Assembly: GCA_036307185.1 (NCBI GenBank)
Contig: JAXJYC010000061.1
Location: 1 to 64,000 of the forward strand
DNA: 64,000 nucleotides
From: SVEL01 sp017381055
GTDB taxonomy: Bacteria > Bacillota > Clostridia > Lachnospirales > Lachnospiraceae
Direction: 5' to 3'
Below, one piece after another: positions 45,667-54,464 of this stretch. Both the position numbers and the translations under genes were made by a program. The notes under the pieces were generated by a model. It was not told the origin of the DNA. It made no database searches and was given only the letters and a program-made list of their open reading frames with translations. Positions within the stretch are counted from its first letter, which is position 1. Each line of letters starts with the position of its first letter.

Positions 45667-46178
45667 GCTTTTTCCTCCTCTACCGGTGCAGAAATGAATG
45701 AAATATTCCTCAGTTTGTTATTGCTCTTGTCCGCTTTTTCCTCATATCGATTCATCAATGCGACCATATCCTGCATGAACGCATCGTAATCTGCATCAGA
45801 CAAGGCCATCATACGGCTTCTCATACACAATCTGTCTTTTATTGGATCCACTTCTTTTCCGGATACGTACTTCACAAATTTCTCATAAATCAACATGAGA
45901 AACTGATATGCTGTTGCAACTATATCGCCATTTTCACATTCCTCAAGCTTAGCCACATTTATTGCAAGTATGCGCTCCATACTTCCTCTGACTTTTCTCT
46001 CTTCTTTTATCAATAATACATCATCCTTTATCAGTTTATTGATGTGACGATATAGGGTAGGTGCCGGAATATCAGGTAATGCTTCCGAAATCTGTTTTGT
46101 AGTTGCCTCTCCATAAATTTGTAAATACTGCACAATTTGTAATGCATTGGAACTTGATATTGCTTTTATTAAATCCAT
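45663..46178 (-). CDS. Winged-helix regulator of the hydrolase operon
   Basis: 171 aa from the ATG at 46178 (AGAGGAG site); an in-frame ATG at 46232 is less likely because it lies inside the promoter. ArsR/PadR-like winged helix: ISSSNALQIVQYLQIYGEAT, TKQISEALPDIPAPTLYRHI, NKLIKDDVLLIKEERKV. The rest is helical, ending in a long linker. Two palindromic sites lie over its promoter, so autorepression is likely. Confidence 0.85.
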   Translation of the reverse strand: MDLIKAISSSNALQIVQYLQIYGEATTKQISEALPDIPAPTLYRHINKLIKDDVLLIKEERKVRGSMERILAINVAKLEECENGDIVATAYQFLMLIYEKFVKYVSGKEVDPIKDRLCMRSRMMALSDADYDAFMQDMVALMNRYEEKADKSNNKLRNISFISAPVEEEKA

Positions 46179-46192
46179 TGATTTTTCTCCTC

Positions 46193-46232
46193 TATCATTT
46201 TTGATAATATTATCACTTTTGATAAAAGTCAA
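46193..46232 (-). promoter_or_regulatory. Promoter with two operator palindromes
   Basis: -35 TTGACT (46232-46227), 17-bp spacer, -10 TATTAT (46209-46204) on the minus strand. TATCACTTTTGATA (46211-46224) fills most of the spacer and TATCATTTTTGATA (46193-46206) overlaps the -10. Both are 14-bp sites TATCA-N4-TGATA, differing at one base, and belong to the regulator at 45663-46178. Confidence 0.7.
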
Positions 46233-46418
46233 GTGTTTTTTGAAATTATAGGATAAAATCTTTGTGTAAAAAACTGAAAAACATCACGTCTCTGCTCCAT
46301 AATTTTTCTAAATGCTAACTGGCAAGCAGTGCATCTGTAATACAAATGCCTCTTGTTGGGAAATTTCCCAAGCCCTTCCGAACAGTTTTTGTCAAAACTG
46401 GCTACGCACATAAATGCG

Positions 46419-46502
46419 CTAATAAATTGCTTCCGCTATCTCATTGAACTGCTGCAACACGTTTCCATAGACTTGAATCAATTCATCATATTTTGTTTTC
46501 AT
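46419..46502 (-). CDS. Small reading frame behind excisionase-like fragment
   Basis: 27 aa (MKTKYDELIQVYGNVLQQFN, then EIAEAIY). Its ATG overlaps the stop of the frame at 46499-46567 (ATGA). It may be the frameshifted continuation of that gene or a small coiled-coil peptide. Low confidence. Confidence 0.3.
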   Translation of the reverse strand: MKTKYDELIQVYGNVLQQFNEIAEAIY

Positions 46503-46567
46503 GCTATGAATTCTGAGGTTCCAAGAATCTCCGCTGCTTCGGTTACTCCAATAAACATTGTACTCAT
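46499..46567 (-). pseudogene. Excisionase-like HTH fragment
   Basis: 22 aa with a GGGAGG site: MSTMFIGVTEAAEILGTSEF. The TEAAEILGTS block is the first helix-turn of excisionase/MerR-like DNA-binding proteins; the rest is missing. It lies divergent from the XRE gene at 46768 and behind a promoter at 46623-46651, the same plan as xis and XRE at 58 kb. Confidence 0.5.
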
Positions 46568-46595
46568 TAACTTTTCCTCCCTTCTATTACACTAA

Positions 46596-46721
46596 GCATA
46601 TTTGTTTAACTTCTCCCTTCTCAAAATACTATACTTTTTTGTTTAAGTCAATAGCCCCGCTCAAGATATTTAACTTTTTTGTTTAGTTTCTCTTGCATTA
46701 TCTAAACATATTTGTTATAGT
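46596..46721. promoter_or_regulatory. Divergent promoters with four XRE operator-like repeats
   Basis: Minus promoter: TTGACT (46651-46646), 17 bp, TATTTT (46628-46623). Plus promoter: TTGCAT (46693-46698), 17 bp, TATAGT (46716-46721). Four related TAAACA-containing sites lie at 46596-46610, 46633-46647, 46672-46686 and 46702-46720. The two middle ones share ACTTTTTTGTTTA, and two sites fall inside promoter spacers. The XRE protein at 46768 probably binds them. Confidence 0.6.
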
Positions 46722-46767
46722 TTCTATTAGAAACATACCAATTTCACTCAAAAAGGAGCGTTTTACT

Positions 46768-47250
46768 ATGGCTATTAGTGAAAGAATACATTTTTTCCGT
46801 ACCCTGCGTGGTATGACACAGAAATATCTTGGTGCTCGTCTTGGCTTCGATGAGAAATCAGCAGATGTCCGCATTGCCCAATACGAATCCGGTACCCGTT
46901 CCCCTAAGGATAATTACCTTGCTTTACTTGCAGAAACGCTGGGGGTGTCACCCCTCGCGTTAGCAGTACCTAACATAGATAGCTATGATGGGCTGATGCA
47001 CACTCTTTTTGCATTAGAAGATATTTATGGCTTCAAGATTACAAATATTGATGGAGAAATCTGTCTTAGCCTTAAAAAGTTTGATAACCCATCCTATCCT
47101 CAGCTATTTGACAACTTCACTGCCTGGTATGAACAGGCAAGTAAGCTCCGTGAAGGTCAGATTTCCAAGGAAGAGTATGACGAATGGCGTTACCACTACT
47201 CTATGAAGGATTCCTCCGGGATTATCTCTTCCGTTGATACTGACCACTAA
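46768..47250 (+). CDS. XRE family regulator of a mobile-element type
   Basis: 160 aa from ATG 46768 (AAGGAGCG site). HTH: RIHFFRTLRGMTQKYLGARL, then RIAQYESGTRSPKDNYLALL, AETLGVSPLAL. The C-terminal part (FALEDIYGFKITNIDGEI, then WRYHYSM) matches the protein at 58257-58784 over its whole length, so the two are paralogs. That one controls an integrative element, so this may be left over from a second one. Confidence 0.88.
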   Translation: MAISERIHFFRTLRGMTQKYLGARLGFDEKSADVRIAQYESGTRSPKDNYLALLAETLGVSPLALAVPNIDSYDGLMHTLFALEDIYGFKITNIDGEICLSLKKFDNPSYPQLFDNFTAWYEQASKLREGQISKEEYDEWRYHYSMKDSSGIISSVDTDH

Positions 47251-47388
47251 CATAAAGCCGGTAGCTCTTCTTTCAAGTAATATTCTACTTGGTGCAAATG
47301 GCTGTGTCGTTCCCCAAATATTGTACTTCTTGTACAATGGGAATGTACTTTTGAGCAAAATCCGGATATAATATCGCTTTAATGCACG

Positions 47389-47431
47389 CAAAAAAGATCC
47401 TACTGAAAACTTCGTTCAGTAAGACCTTTTC
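47389..47431. terminator. Terminator between XRE gene and defence operon
   Basis: GATCCTACTGAA pairs with TTCAGTAAGACC around AACTTCG, with A- and T-runs on both sides (AAAAAA before, TTTT after). It can end either the XRE gene or the minus-strand operon. Confidence 0.7.
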
Positions 47432-47565
47432 TATTGGACTTAACCTCAAAACCACTCGCTAAACTTAAACAAACTTGTTTAGCAAAGTGTTATCAAATTG
47501 TTATCAAACCATTTTTCAAGATGTCTCAAACCCTCATAAATACTGAGGTTTTCGATTTCTTGCTA

Positions 47566-47721
47566 CTATTCGAACTCTATAATGAGTACTGTATTTAGTG
47601 AGCCAATTTTTCTTTTGGCACTATATATTGTGTAGTTATTCCGATTATTCCATGGATTATTTGGGTTTTGGGGGAATTTTGCAACCATGGTGCAACCGGC
47701 AATCGTTCCATTTACTTCCAT
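47566..47721 (-). CDS. Possible small asparagine-rich protein
   Basis: 51 aa from ATG 47721, overlapping the end of the 106-aa gene. The sequence includes FPQNPNNPWNNRNNYTIYSA and ends SLNTVLIIEFE. A decayed copy of this tail is at 42347-42440. In the alternative frame a 38-aa ORF (47595-47711) starts immediately after the 106-aa stop codon (TAAATG). Only one is likely real; the shared IIEFE ending favours the first. Confidence 0.3.
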   Translation of the reverse strand: MEVNGTIAGCTMVAKFPQNPNNPWNNRNNYTIYSAKRKIGSLNTVLIIEFE

Positions 47722-48032
47722 CTTTCAACCATAAAATATATAGCCTCTTGTAATTCATCACTAAATTCATCTAGTTCATCCAGTGATATAACCTCATCCA
47801 AAACTAAACTTAAAATGTTTTCAATTGCGGTAGAACGTCTCATATCTATCAACACTCCCGGTGATTTTTTATCTTGCTTAATACGTTTCTCGAGCTCCCA
47901 GAATTTCGCAGAAGCATTTTTCTCACTTTGCAAAAGTGCTATGTATTCTACCGCTAATCGTTCCATATAACGTTCTTGCCAATCCGGTATCTTTTTCCGG
48001 AATATCTTCCAATCACGTTCTGATATTTGCAT
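47712..48032 (-). CDS. Small acidic protein of the primase-helicase operon
   Basis: 106 aa, all helical by appearance: SERDWKIFRKKIPDWQERYM, then EKRIKQDKKSPGVLIDMRRS and LVLDEVISLDELDEF. No known fold. It starts three bp after the large helicase gene and is probably translated with it. Its constant company with such genes in related genomes is my recollection, not tested here. Confidence 0.75.
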   Translation of the reverse strand: MQISERDWKIFRKKIPDWQERYMERLAVEYIALLQSEKNASAKFWELEKRIKQDKKSPGVLIDMRRSTAIENILSLVLDEVISLDELDEFSDELQEAIYFMVERWK

Positions 48033-48035
48033 TTT

Positions 48036-51023
48036 CTATGACTCCTTTCCAAAAGCAAGCCCCATAAGCTCCATTGCTATTTTCTTACTTTGAACCCTCA
48101 TCATGCTATCATCTGCATTACTTTTAGCCAAAAGGTTTATACTACCATACCATACAATTTCTTGGTCCATTATTGCAAAACGTTCACAGGTATCCTCTAC
48201 AGTTTTCATATAAAATCCAGCTTGGCGCATTTCTTCATGTAACTGCATCCAATAGCCGGCATCTCCAAAACCATAAGAATCCGGTTCCCATGTAACAACT
48301 GTAATTTCAACACCTGCTAATTGCTTATCACGCAATAAGCTGATTAACTCATATACCTTCGCTCCACTAATTGCCGGGCTTGATATCACAATATTTTTGT
48401 TTGCCTCCAGTAAATCCTTTTTATAGACATCATAGTAAGTCTCACTGTCAAAAATTGCATTAGCAGTCTGTTTCGTACTCTTTAGTCCACCACATATTTC
48501 ATACCCAATTTGCTTATATGCTTTCAACCTCTTAGCATACATATTATCAAACATAGGAATATGAGAATCCACATAATCATATACGATTACATTTTCTTTT
48601 CCTGCATAATCACGGTTTAAACGTCCTGCATACTGTGTTACTATGCTTTCAAAGGATACCGGCATTGCCATAAATAATGTATCTAGCCTTGGATAATCAA
48701 AGCCCTCTCCAATCAAGGAACCTGTCGCTATCAAAATCATAGTTTCTCCGGCGTCCACTTGACGTAATTGCTCCAAAATCCTCTCATGCTCTTTTTTTGA
48801 ATTATTTCCAGTCATCAAAAATACATGGTCTGCGTATTCTTTTAAACGTTCATACAGCCTCTGAGAATGTTCTTTGTATCTGGATAACACCACCGGAGTT
48901 CTTCCTATGGATACACATTCTTTTATATCCGCAACAATTAAATCATCTCGGATTTCATTATCCCGAAGAATATTATACGCTTCATTAGGGTGCATTTTCT
49001 CTTTTAATACACCTCTTGGTGCGACTATCGGTGTGAAACGAGGATATACCAAATGATCTATACCTTGTGCTTTCGCCTTTTCCTTTGCCGTATAACTATG
49101 TCGAATCGAACCGAGGAGCATATAATTTATTTTCTCAAGCCCATCGCCTCTTTTAGGAGTTGCAGTAACGCCATATACATATTTTGCTTTTACTTCCTTC
49201 AATACGTTTGATATGGTATCCGAAGCTGCGTGGTGGCATTCATCCACCAAGACCATTCCGTACTGATTCAGTAACTCATGAAATTCTCCTTTTTTACAAA
49301 GGGAACCTGCCATAGCAATATCTATAATTCCTGTCATTGAATCATGCGCCCCCTGAAGTCTGCCTATCACATCCTTACGCACTTTTATTCTACCCGTTTT
49401 GGTCTTATATTCAGGTGGTTCTTCGTTGATATCCAAAAATTTATCTAATGCTTCCTTCCACTGTTCCATCAAAGCTGACGATTCCAGGATAATTAATGTG
49501 TTAACCTTTTTCTCTGCAATAATCCCACTACAAACAACGGTTTTTCCAAAGGCTGTAGCGGCATGCAATATTCCATTATCGAATTGCAATATTTCATTCA
49601 TTGCCTTTTTCTGTTCTTCTCGCAATTCACCTTTGAATGCTACATCAATAACTCTACCCACTTGACGTTCATCTGTGACCTCATATGGTATTTTAGCCTG
49701 TTCAACACTTTCAACCAAGGAGCCATATAATCCGCGCGGAATTTCTATGTAGCCACTTAAATGGTCCTGTCCCAGATATATCCAGCGTGATGTATCATAA
49801 TTAGACGTTCCTATTGCCTGATTTTTATAAAATACAGGGTTGCTTATGGCAGCCATTCTTCGAATTTTATTTTGTAGTACCGGTCTGATATTTGTGCTAT
49901 CTACATAAATTCCGTTAGACAATGTAATTTGTAATTTTCCATCCACATCTGTATATGAAAATCTTCTATTTTTCTCCCAAGGTTTTTCCCTGTTTTCATC
50001 ACCCTCCGCATCTGTTAAATCATCTATAGAAGATGTCCATTCTCTGATTTTTAATTCAATAAAATCCTTAGAAAGTCTTGGCTTGCTCCACAGTACTTCC
50101 CATTGATTTAGATACGCATTCCAATTGCTATCTATGAACGCACTATTTCCATCCCGTAATGCCTTCCCCTGTAACGGAAGTGCAATCAGATTCCCTATGC
50201 CTCCCTCCAGAAGTTTGTCCTGTGCCGGTAACATTCTGTCATAGTATTTGAAGGATTTCAGATTCACCTGCTCTGCACCCTTGTCCAACAGTGCTGTACC
50301 AAATTTGCGCACCAGCGATGCTGAGATAGGACTATCAAAGAAAATCCATATATGTGCTCCTCGTCCGGAACGTGAACGTTCTACAAGCGGGTCAATTCCG
50401 TTTAACACACATATTTTTCTCATTGCCTCTACTTCTTCAATCCACGCATCATCCTCATTAGCAAAATCCTTTTTCTCTGCACCCTTTTCATGATTATCAA
50501 AATCAAACACCAAAAATCTACATGTACCATCCGGGAACAACGGATATACGCCAATTACATCAGAGGCATTATATGAATTTCCGCGTAAGTGTGCCAAAAT
50601 ATCGTCCTTAGTCAATTGTTTGTATAACCTGTGCTCACAATCGCTGCAGCTAATATTTTGTTTACGTTTTCTATAACAATTTTCAGTCCAAAAATTACTG
50701 CACTGCGGAAAATAACTTGCCTCTCCTGTATCTCTTTTCTCATTTCTTTTGGCATAAACATCCTGTCTTCCCCAGAATCTGAAAAAGAAATTATTTGCCA
50801 TTTCTGCTGTAATTTTTGTAGGATGCTTAATTCTTGCCCCTTGATTTTGGTCATAATCACATAATTCTTCATCTGAGTGAAATCGCAACAATTCCTGCCT
50901 GTAAGAAATACCTGCATTATCCAAAATATTCTTTAATATGTGATTTTCCAATTGCAAGTCGTTTAACTGTGTTTGTAAACGACTTATGTTCTCGATTGGG
51001 TCTCTCATAATCTCATCCTTCAA
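48036..51023 (-). CDS. Primase-helicase-PLD protein (AEP-TOTE type)
   Basis: 995 aa. Order: N-terminal coiled coil (10-40). Then a zinc knuckle (CSNFWTENC and CSDC). Then an archaeo-eukaryotic primase-like domain with VFDFDNHEKG (DxD) and SRSGRGAHIWIFF, as in the AEP-TOTE family. A superfamily 2 helicase follows: ATAFGKT, DECHH, VTATPKR, then QYAGRLNRDY. Last is a PLD-like domain (about 870-985) with FAIMDQEIVWYGSIN. The PLD histidine of HxK appears to be Cys (CERFAIMD), so that domain may be inactive. Nucleic-acid synthesis or unwinding is implied, in a defence-like operon with DUF1016. Confidence 0.88.
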   Translation of the reverse strand: MKDEIMRDPIENISRLQTQLNDLQLENHILKNILDNAGISYRQELLRFHSDEELCDYDQNQGARIKHPTKITAEMANNFFFRFWGRQDVYAKRNEKRDTGEASYFPQCSNFWTENCYRKRKQNISCSDCEHRLYKQLTKDDILAHLRGNSYNASDVIGVYPLFPDGTCRFLVFDFDNHEKGAEKKDFANEDDAWIEEVEAMRKICVLNGIDPLVERSRSGRGAHIWIFFDSPISASLVRKFGTALLDKGAEQVNLKSFKYYDRMLPAQDKLLEGGIGNLIALPLQGKALRDGNSAFIDSNWNAYLNQWEVLWSKPRLSKDFIELKIREWTSSIDDLTDAEGDENREKPWEKNRRFSYTDVDGKLQITLSNGIYVDSTNIRPVLQNKIRRMAAISNPVFYKNQAIGTSNYDTSRWIYLGQDHLSGYIEIPRGLYGSLVESVEQAKIPYEVTDERQVGRVIDVAFKGELREEQKKAMNEILQFDNGILHAATAFGKTVVCSGIIAEKKVNTLIILESSALMEQWKEALDKFLDINEEPPEYKTKTGRIKVRKDVIGRLQGAHDSMTGIIDIAMAGSLCKKGEFHELLNQYGMVLVDECHHAASDTISNVLKEVKAKYVYGVTATPKRGDGLEKINYMLLGSIRHSYTAKEKAKAQGIDHLVYPRFTPIVAPRGVLKEKMHPNEAYNILRDNEIRDDLIVADIKECVSIGRTPVVLSRYKEHSQRLYERLKEYADHVFLMTGNNSKKEHERILEQLRQVDAGETMILIATGSLIGEGFDYPRLDTLFMAMPVSFESIVTQYAGRLNRDYAGKENVIVYDYVDSHIPMFDNMYAKRLKAYKQIGYEICGGLKSTKQTANAIFDSETYYDVYKKDLLEANKNIVISSPAISGAKVYELISLLRDKQLAGVEITVVTWEPDSYGFGDAGYWMQLHEEMRQAGFYMKTVEDTCERFAIMDQEIVWYGSINLLAKSNADDSMMRVQSKKIAMELMGLAFGKES

Positions 51024-51044
51024 TCACCATATCCATCATCCTCT

Positions 51045-52175
51045 TTAATTTACAGTATCCTCGCTCAACCCCTGCTCTAATTCCTCTATCGTAGGCAATG
51101 TACCCTTGAAATCCTTAGGCATCAATGCATTCAACTCATATTCCGATATTCCAATCGGCTCAGTAGATGTTTCAACCGCATATTTTGCCAATATATTATC
51201 CTTGGTTTTACATATAAGAAGCCCTATTGTTTGCGTATCTCCTGGTCCCTTGAGCGTATGATTTACCGCTGACACATATGTAGCAGTCTGTGAAATAAAT
51301 CCCGGTTCAAATTCTACAACCTTTACTTCAACTACCACATAACAGTGACGCTTTATGTTATAAAACAGCATATCTACAAACTGTTCTGTATTGCCTACTT
51401 GCAAGCGATACTCTCTTCCTACAAACGCAAAACCAGTTCCAAGTTCCATCAAAAAATTCTGCACATTATCCATCAATGCATCTTTTAACTCTTTTTCATT
51501 ATATCCTTGACGAATAGCAACAAAATCAAAATTATATGGATCCTTAGTTATTTCTTGTGCCAAATCACCGGTTCCTTCAGGCAATGTGTACATAAAGTTC
51601 GTAATTGCTTTTCCTTGGCGTTCAAACAAATCTGTATCCAAAAAATTCAGCAGCACTGCTCTCGACCAATTGTTTTCAATAATTTTATCAATATAAAAAT
51701 CGAACTTTTCCGGATTATCATGGCACTTATCTATCAACAGTTTTATATGTCCCCACGGAACCATAAAAACTTTATTGCACACCATTTTAAATTGTTCCCC
51801 AAGTTGAGGAACAATTTGATTTTCATTTTTTGCCAATAAATTTTCCCCAACTTGGGGAATAATTTCAACATCTTTAAAAAGTTCATAAAAACGCATCATA
51901 TAGCGTAAATTTGTTGGCGAAAATCCTTTTGCATTTGGAATCATATCCGTTAAATCCATGCTCACATGTTGAAAAAACTTATTTCCCCACTTACTACCTG
52001 CACGTCTCTCGGTGATATCCTTTCCTACCGACCAATAATACATTAACATCTCATTATTCACACGAATAGATGCCTTAATCTGGCTTGCTCTATATCTATC
52101 TCCAAGTTCCTGAATCCAACTTCTATATTCTTCGTCAAGACGCATTAGTTCACTCATAACATCCACCTTTCTCAC
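51045..52175 (-). CDS. DUF1016/YhcG-type PD-(D/E)XK nuclease
   Basis: 376 aa. N-terminal helical DUF1016_N: MYYWSVGKDITERRAGSKWG, then GFSPTNLRYMMRFY. C-terminal nuclease fold: QFVDMLFYNIKRHCYVVVEVK gives the Asp and the ExK. Both catalytic parts are intact. The family is often found in restriction-modification and defence islands. Its start overlaps the HTH-Nudix stop by four bp, and the primase-helicase gene follows by 21 bp, so three proteins are co-translated. Confidence 0.9.
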   Translation of the reverse strand: MRKVDVMSELMRLDEEYRSWIQELGDRYRASQIKASIRVNNEMLMYYWSVGKDITERRAGSKWGNKFFQHVSMDLTDMIPNAKGFSPTNLRYMMRFYELFKDVEIIPQVGENLLAKNENQIVPQLGEQFKMVCNKVFMVPWGHIKLLIDKCHDNPEKFDFYIDKIIENNWSRAVLLNFLDTDLFERQGKAITNFMYTLPEGTGDLAQEITKDPYNFDFVAIRQGYNEKELKDALMDNVQNFLMELGTGFAFVGREYRLQVGNTEQFVDMLFYNIKRHCYVVVEVKVVEFEPGFISQTATYVSAVNHTLKGPGDTQTIGLLICKTKDNILAKYAVETSTEPIGISEYELNALMPKDFKGTLPTIEELEQGLSEDTVN

Positions 52176-52888
52176 TTTTGCTTAAAATCCACTTCCGTAA
52201 AGAAGTACTCTAGTGTGTCTACAAACATTCCCTGCTCAAACAGTTCCTTAATTTGTTCCCTACTCATCCAAGCAACCTGCGACACTTCGTCTGTTGTAGC
52301 ATTTCCCAAATCAACCTCGCCATCATATTCAAATAGCCAAACATCCATAATATCATTAAAGATTTTACCCTCTATGATTTTGCGTGTTTTTGTAAAAAGA
52401 ACTTGTCCTTTTCCCGAATCTAACTCAACGCCTACTTCTTCCTTAGCCTCTCGTATTGCACCAAGCAAACTGTCCTCACCTTTTACAACCGAACCGCCTA
52501 CACACTCCCACATCAAAGGATATGTTGGTCTATTGGCAGAACGCTGCGAAATCACATATTCGCCCTTAGAATTGCGTATCCATACATGCACCACAAGGTG
52601 ATACGCATTAATCGGCAACTGCTCTCCTCTAATATGTTCCTTTCCAATCAGCTCTCTATTTTCATTATACAAATCCCAAATTTCCGCATCCGGCACATAC
52701 TCCACGATATCTCCGAAATCCACGGACAATGTCTTGCATATTTTACTAAGAATAACAAGACTAACTTCTTCATCTCGTCGCAGTTTTGTCATTGTATTAG
52801 GGGCAATATCAGCCTTTTTACGTAAATCTGATTTGCTCATTTCTCTATCAACTAATAATCTCCATAATTTTTTATATGATACAGCCAT
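52172..52888 (-). CDS. HTH-Nudix fusion protein
   Basis: 238 aa from ATG 52888 (AAAGGG site; an upstream ATG at 52915 is weaker). Residues 1-65 form a Cro-like helix-turn-helix: LVDREMSKSDLRKKADIAPN, TMTKLRRDEEVSLVILSKIC. The rest is a Nudix domain of the IPP-isomerase-like group with GGSVVKGEDSLLGAIREAKE and EVGVEL. The fusion could sense a nucleotide and control the operon, or remove a modified nucleotide. First gene of the four-gene operon. Confidence 0.87.
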   Translation of the reverse strand: MAVSYKKLWRLLVDREMSKSDLRKKADIAPNTMTKLRRDEEVSLVILSKICKTLSVDFGDIVEYVPDAEIWDLYNENRELIGKEHIRGEQLPINAYHLVVHVWIRNSKGEYVISQRSANRPTYPLMWECVGGSVVKGEDSLLGAIREAKEEVGVELDSGKGQVLFTKTRKIIEGKIFNDIMDVWLFEYDGEVDLGNATTDEVSQVAWMSREQIKELFEQGMFVDTLEYFFTEVDFKQK

Positions 52889-53082
52889 GATATACCCTTT
52901 CTCTATACTTACCAATAATTTTACTAATCTCTCCTAATTAAAGAGATAAATATTCTTTCATCTACTAATATCTAATATATCATAGCACTCATTCCTATTC
53001 AATCTACTTTCGCACAAACTTGCGATTTTTTCATCATCTAACAACCAACATTCATCCACATGCCACAAAGCATATACACAAA

Positions 53083-53108
53083 ATAGGAACCCCACCCAGA
53101 GTTCCTAT
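53083..53108 (-). terminator. Terminator of mobilization operon
   Basis: ATAGGAAC pairs with GTTCCTAT around a ten-base loop, followed on the minus strand by TTTGTG. It lies 18 bp past the coiled-coil gene. Confidence 0.7.
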
Positions 53109-53125
53109 CCCACATCCTATAAATA

Positions 53126-53671
53126 TTATATTCCCATCAACCATCTAAATAACGCCACACCTATAATCACCCAGATAATACAATATCCTGCAAACACCAA
53201 CTTTCCTCCAATCCGTTCCCACAAACTTCGTCTGCTATAATTCGGTATCTTGTGCTTTCTGCGAAATATTCGATGCTTCTCCCTAAACTTCTTCCACGCC
53301 GTCTTTGCCCTCTCCTTAGCGAGTTCTTCCTCTTTTTCTCGATACTTGAGGTACCATCTCCTGCTGCTCTGCTCTTCTGCTTTCAGCCTCTTCTTTGTAT
53401 CCGTCAAGTCGCTCTCTAATCGAGATTCTCTCTCTTTTTGCCAGTCTACTTCCTGTGTCTTTTCCTCGAGCAACTGTTTCAGTTTCGTTACCTCGCTCCT
53501 CAGGGACTTCACAAGCATCTCCTTCTGCACTATCACCTGCGCCTGTTCCTGCGCAAGCTTCTTGTACTTGTCGATAGTATTCTGCAAGCTCCGGATCGAT
53601 ATATTCGTCTCCGTCATATCCGGCTTCATCTCTGACGGACATTCTTCCTGCATTGTTTGTAATAAATTCAT
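53126..53671 (-). CDS. Coiled-coil protein with C-terminal membrane anchor
   Basis: 181 aa. Residues 25-140 are a long heptad-like coiled coil (LQNTIDKYKKLAQEQAQVIV, then LKQLLEEKTQEVDWQKERES). A basic stretch (FREKHRIFRRKHKIP) and one membrane segment (FAGYCIIWVIIGVALFRWLM) finish it. Its first 356 bp lie inside the relaxase gene in another frame. A membrane-tethered partner of the relaxosome is plausible; no family recognised. Confidence 0.8.
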   Translation of the reverse strand: MNLLQTMQEECPSEMKPDMTETNISIRSLQNTIDKYKKLAQEQAQVIVQKEMLVKSLRSEVTKLKQLLEEKTQEVDWQKERESRLESDLTDTKKRLKAEEQSSRRWYLKYREKEEELAKERAKTAWKKFREKHRIFRRKHKIPNYSRRSLWERIGGKLVFAGYCIIWVIIGVALFRWLMGI

Positions 53672-54464
53672 GTTCTAACGCCTCCTTTGTAATTTCGATA
53701 TTGAATGTTTTTGTAATATTGCTATCACGAACTCGCTCGCCCGCGTCACTTACAAAAGTGATATTTTTGCGCTTGGGTTCCCATATTACGCGCCATCCTT
53801 TTTGTTGCATACTGCTGATAAATTCCTGCTGACTGCAGGATGACTCCTTAGATTCCAGTACTGCCATAGCGCATCTTGCCACATAACTTTCCTTCATCTG
53901 ATTTTTCAGCATATAATATTTGCCCTTTGACCAAGTTCTCACATGCCCCGGTGGAAGTGGTGTACCATCGAATCTCTGCCCCTTTACTGCAACCGTCAGC
54001 CCCTTTTCCTGACACATTTTATTCGTAAGCTGCTTCATAGCCTCTAAATCCTTCTTTGTAGAGTGAAGCTTATGTCCGTCCAGAAAATTAACTGTATTTG
54101 TGACCATGTGCACATGGATATGTTCTCTATCAACATGCACAGCCATTACAGTTTGAAAGCCTTCAAACCAGCGGTCTACAAATTCTTTTCCAAATTCAAA
54201 TGCCTCTTCCGGTGTCAACTTCTCATCCTTGTGCCAGGATATAACATTATGTGCACACATCCTGCCCCTATCCTTATCCCAGATACGTTTTTCCTCCTTA
54301 AAAGCCTGATACACCGTATCATAAGTAATCTCAGAAAAATTGAATGGTCCGGTAAGGTAGACAAGCCCGTCTCTGATTTTGGAATCCCGCAAAACATATT
54401 CGATGCAATTTCTCATTCCACCGTGTGTTTTTGGTGGCTTAGCAATTGCCTTATTGATTGCCAT
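53316..54464 (-). CDS. Relaxase (MobA/MobL family, MOBP-like)
   Basis: 382 aa. Mobilization domain: HGGMRNCIEYVLRDSKIRDG with the likely catalytic Tyr, then HNVISWHKDEKLTPEEAFE, and the three-His metal motif AVHVDREHIHVHMVTNTVN. The domain ends near residue 265. The last 110 residues are low-complexity (G, E, A, R rich) and are encoded by the same bases as the coiled-coil gene. It nicks the element at oriT for transfer. It overlaps mobC by 52 bp. Confidence 0.9.
   Translation of the reverse strand: MAINKAIAKPPKTHGGMRNCIEYVLRDSKIRDGLVYLTGPFNFSEITYDTVYQAFKEEKRIWDKDRGRMCAHNVISWHKDEKLTPEEAFEFGKEFVDRWFEGFQTVMAVHVDREHIHVHMVTNTVNFLDGHKLHSTKKDLEAMKQLTNKMCQEKGLTVAVKGQRFDGTPLPPGHVRTWSKGKYYMLKNQMKESYVARCAMAVLESKESSCSQQEFISSMQQKGWRVIWEPKRKNITFVSDAGERVRDSNITKTFNIEITKEALEHEFITNNAGRMSVRDEAGYDGDEYIDPELAEYYRQVQEACAGTGAGDSAEGDACEVPEERGNETETVARGKDTGSRLAKRERISIRERLDGYKEEAESRRAEQQEMVPQVSRKRGRTR

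Noticed and set aside
46229..46411. 60-codon minus-strand frame with a CxxC motif
   Set aside because: It runs through the regulator's promoter and operators and has no ribosome site; the motif is likely chance.
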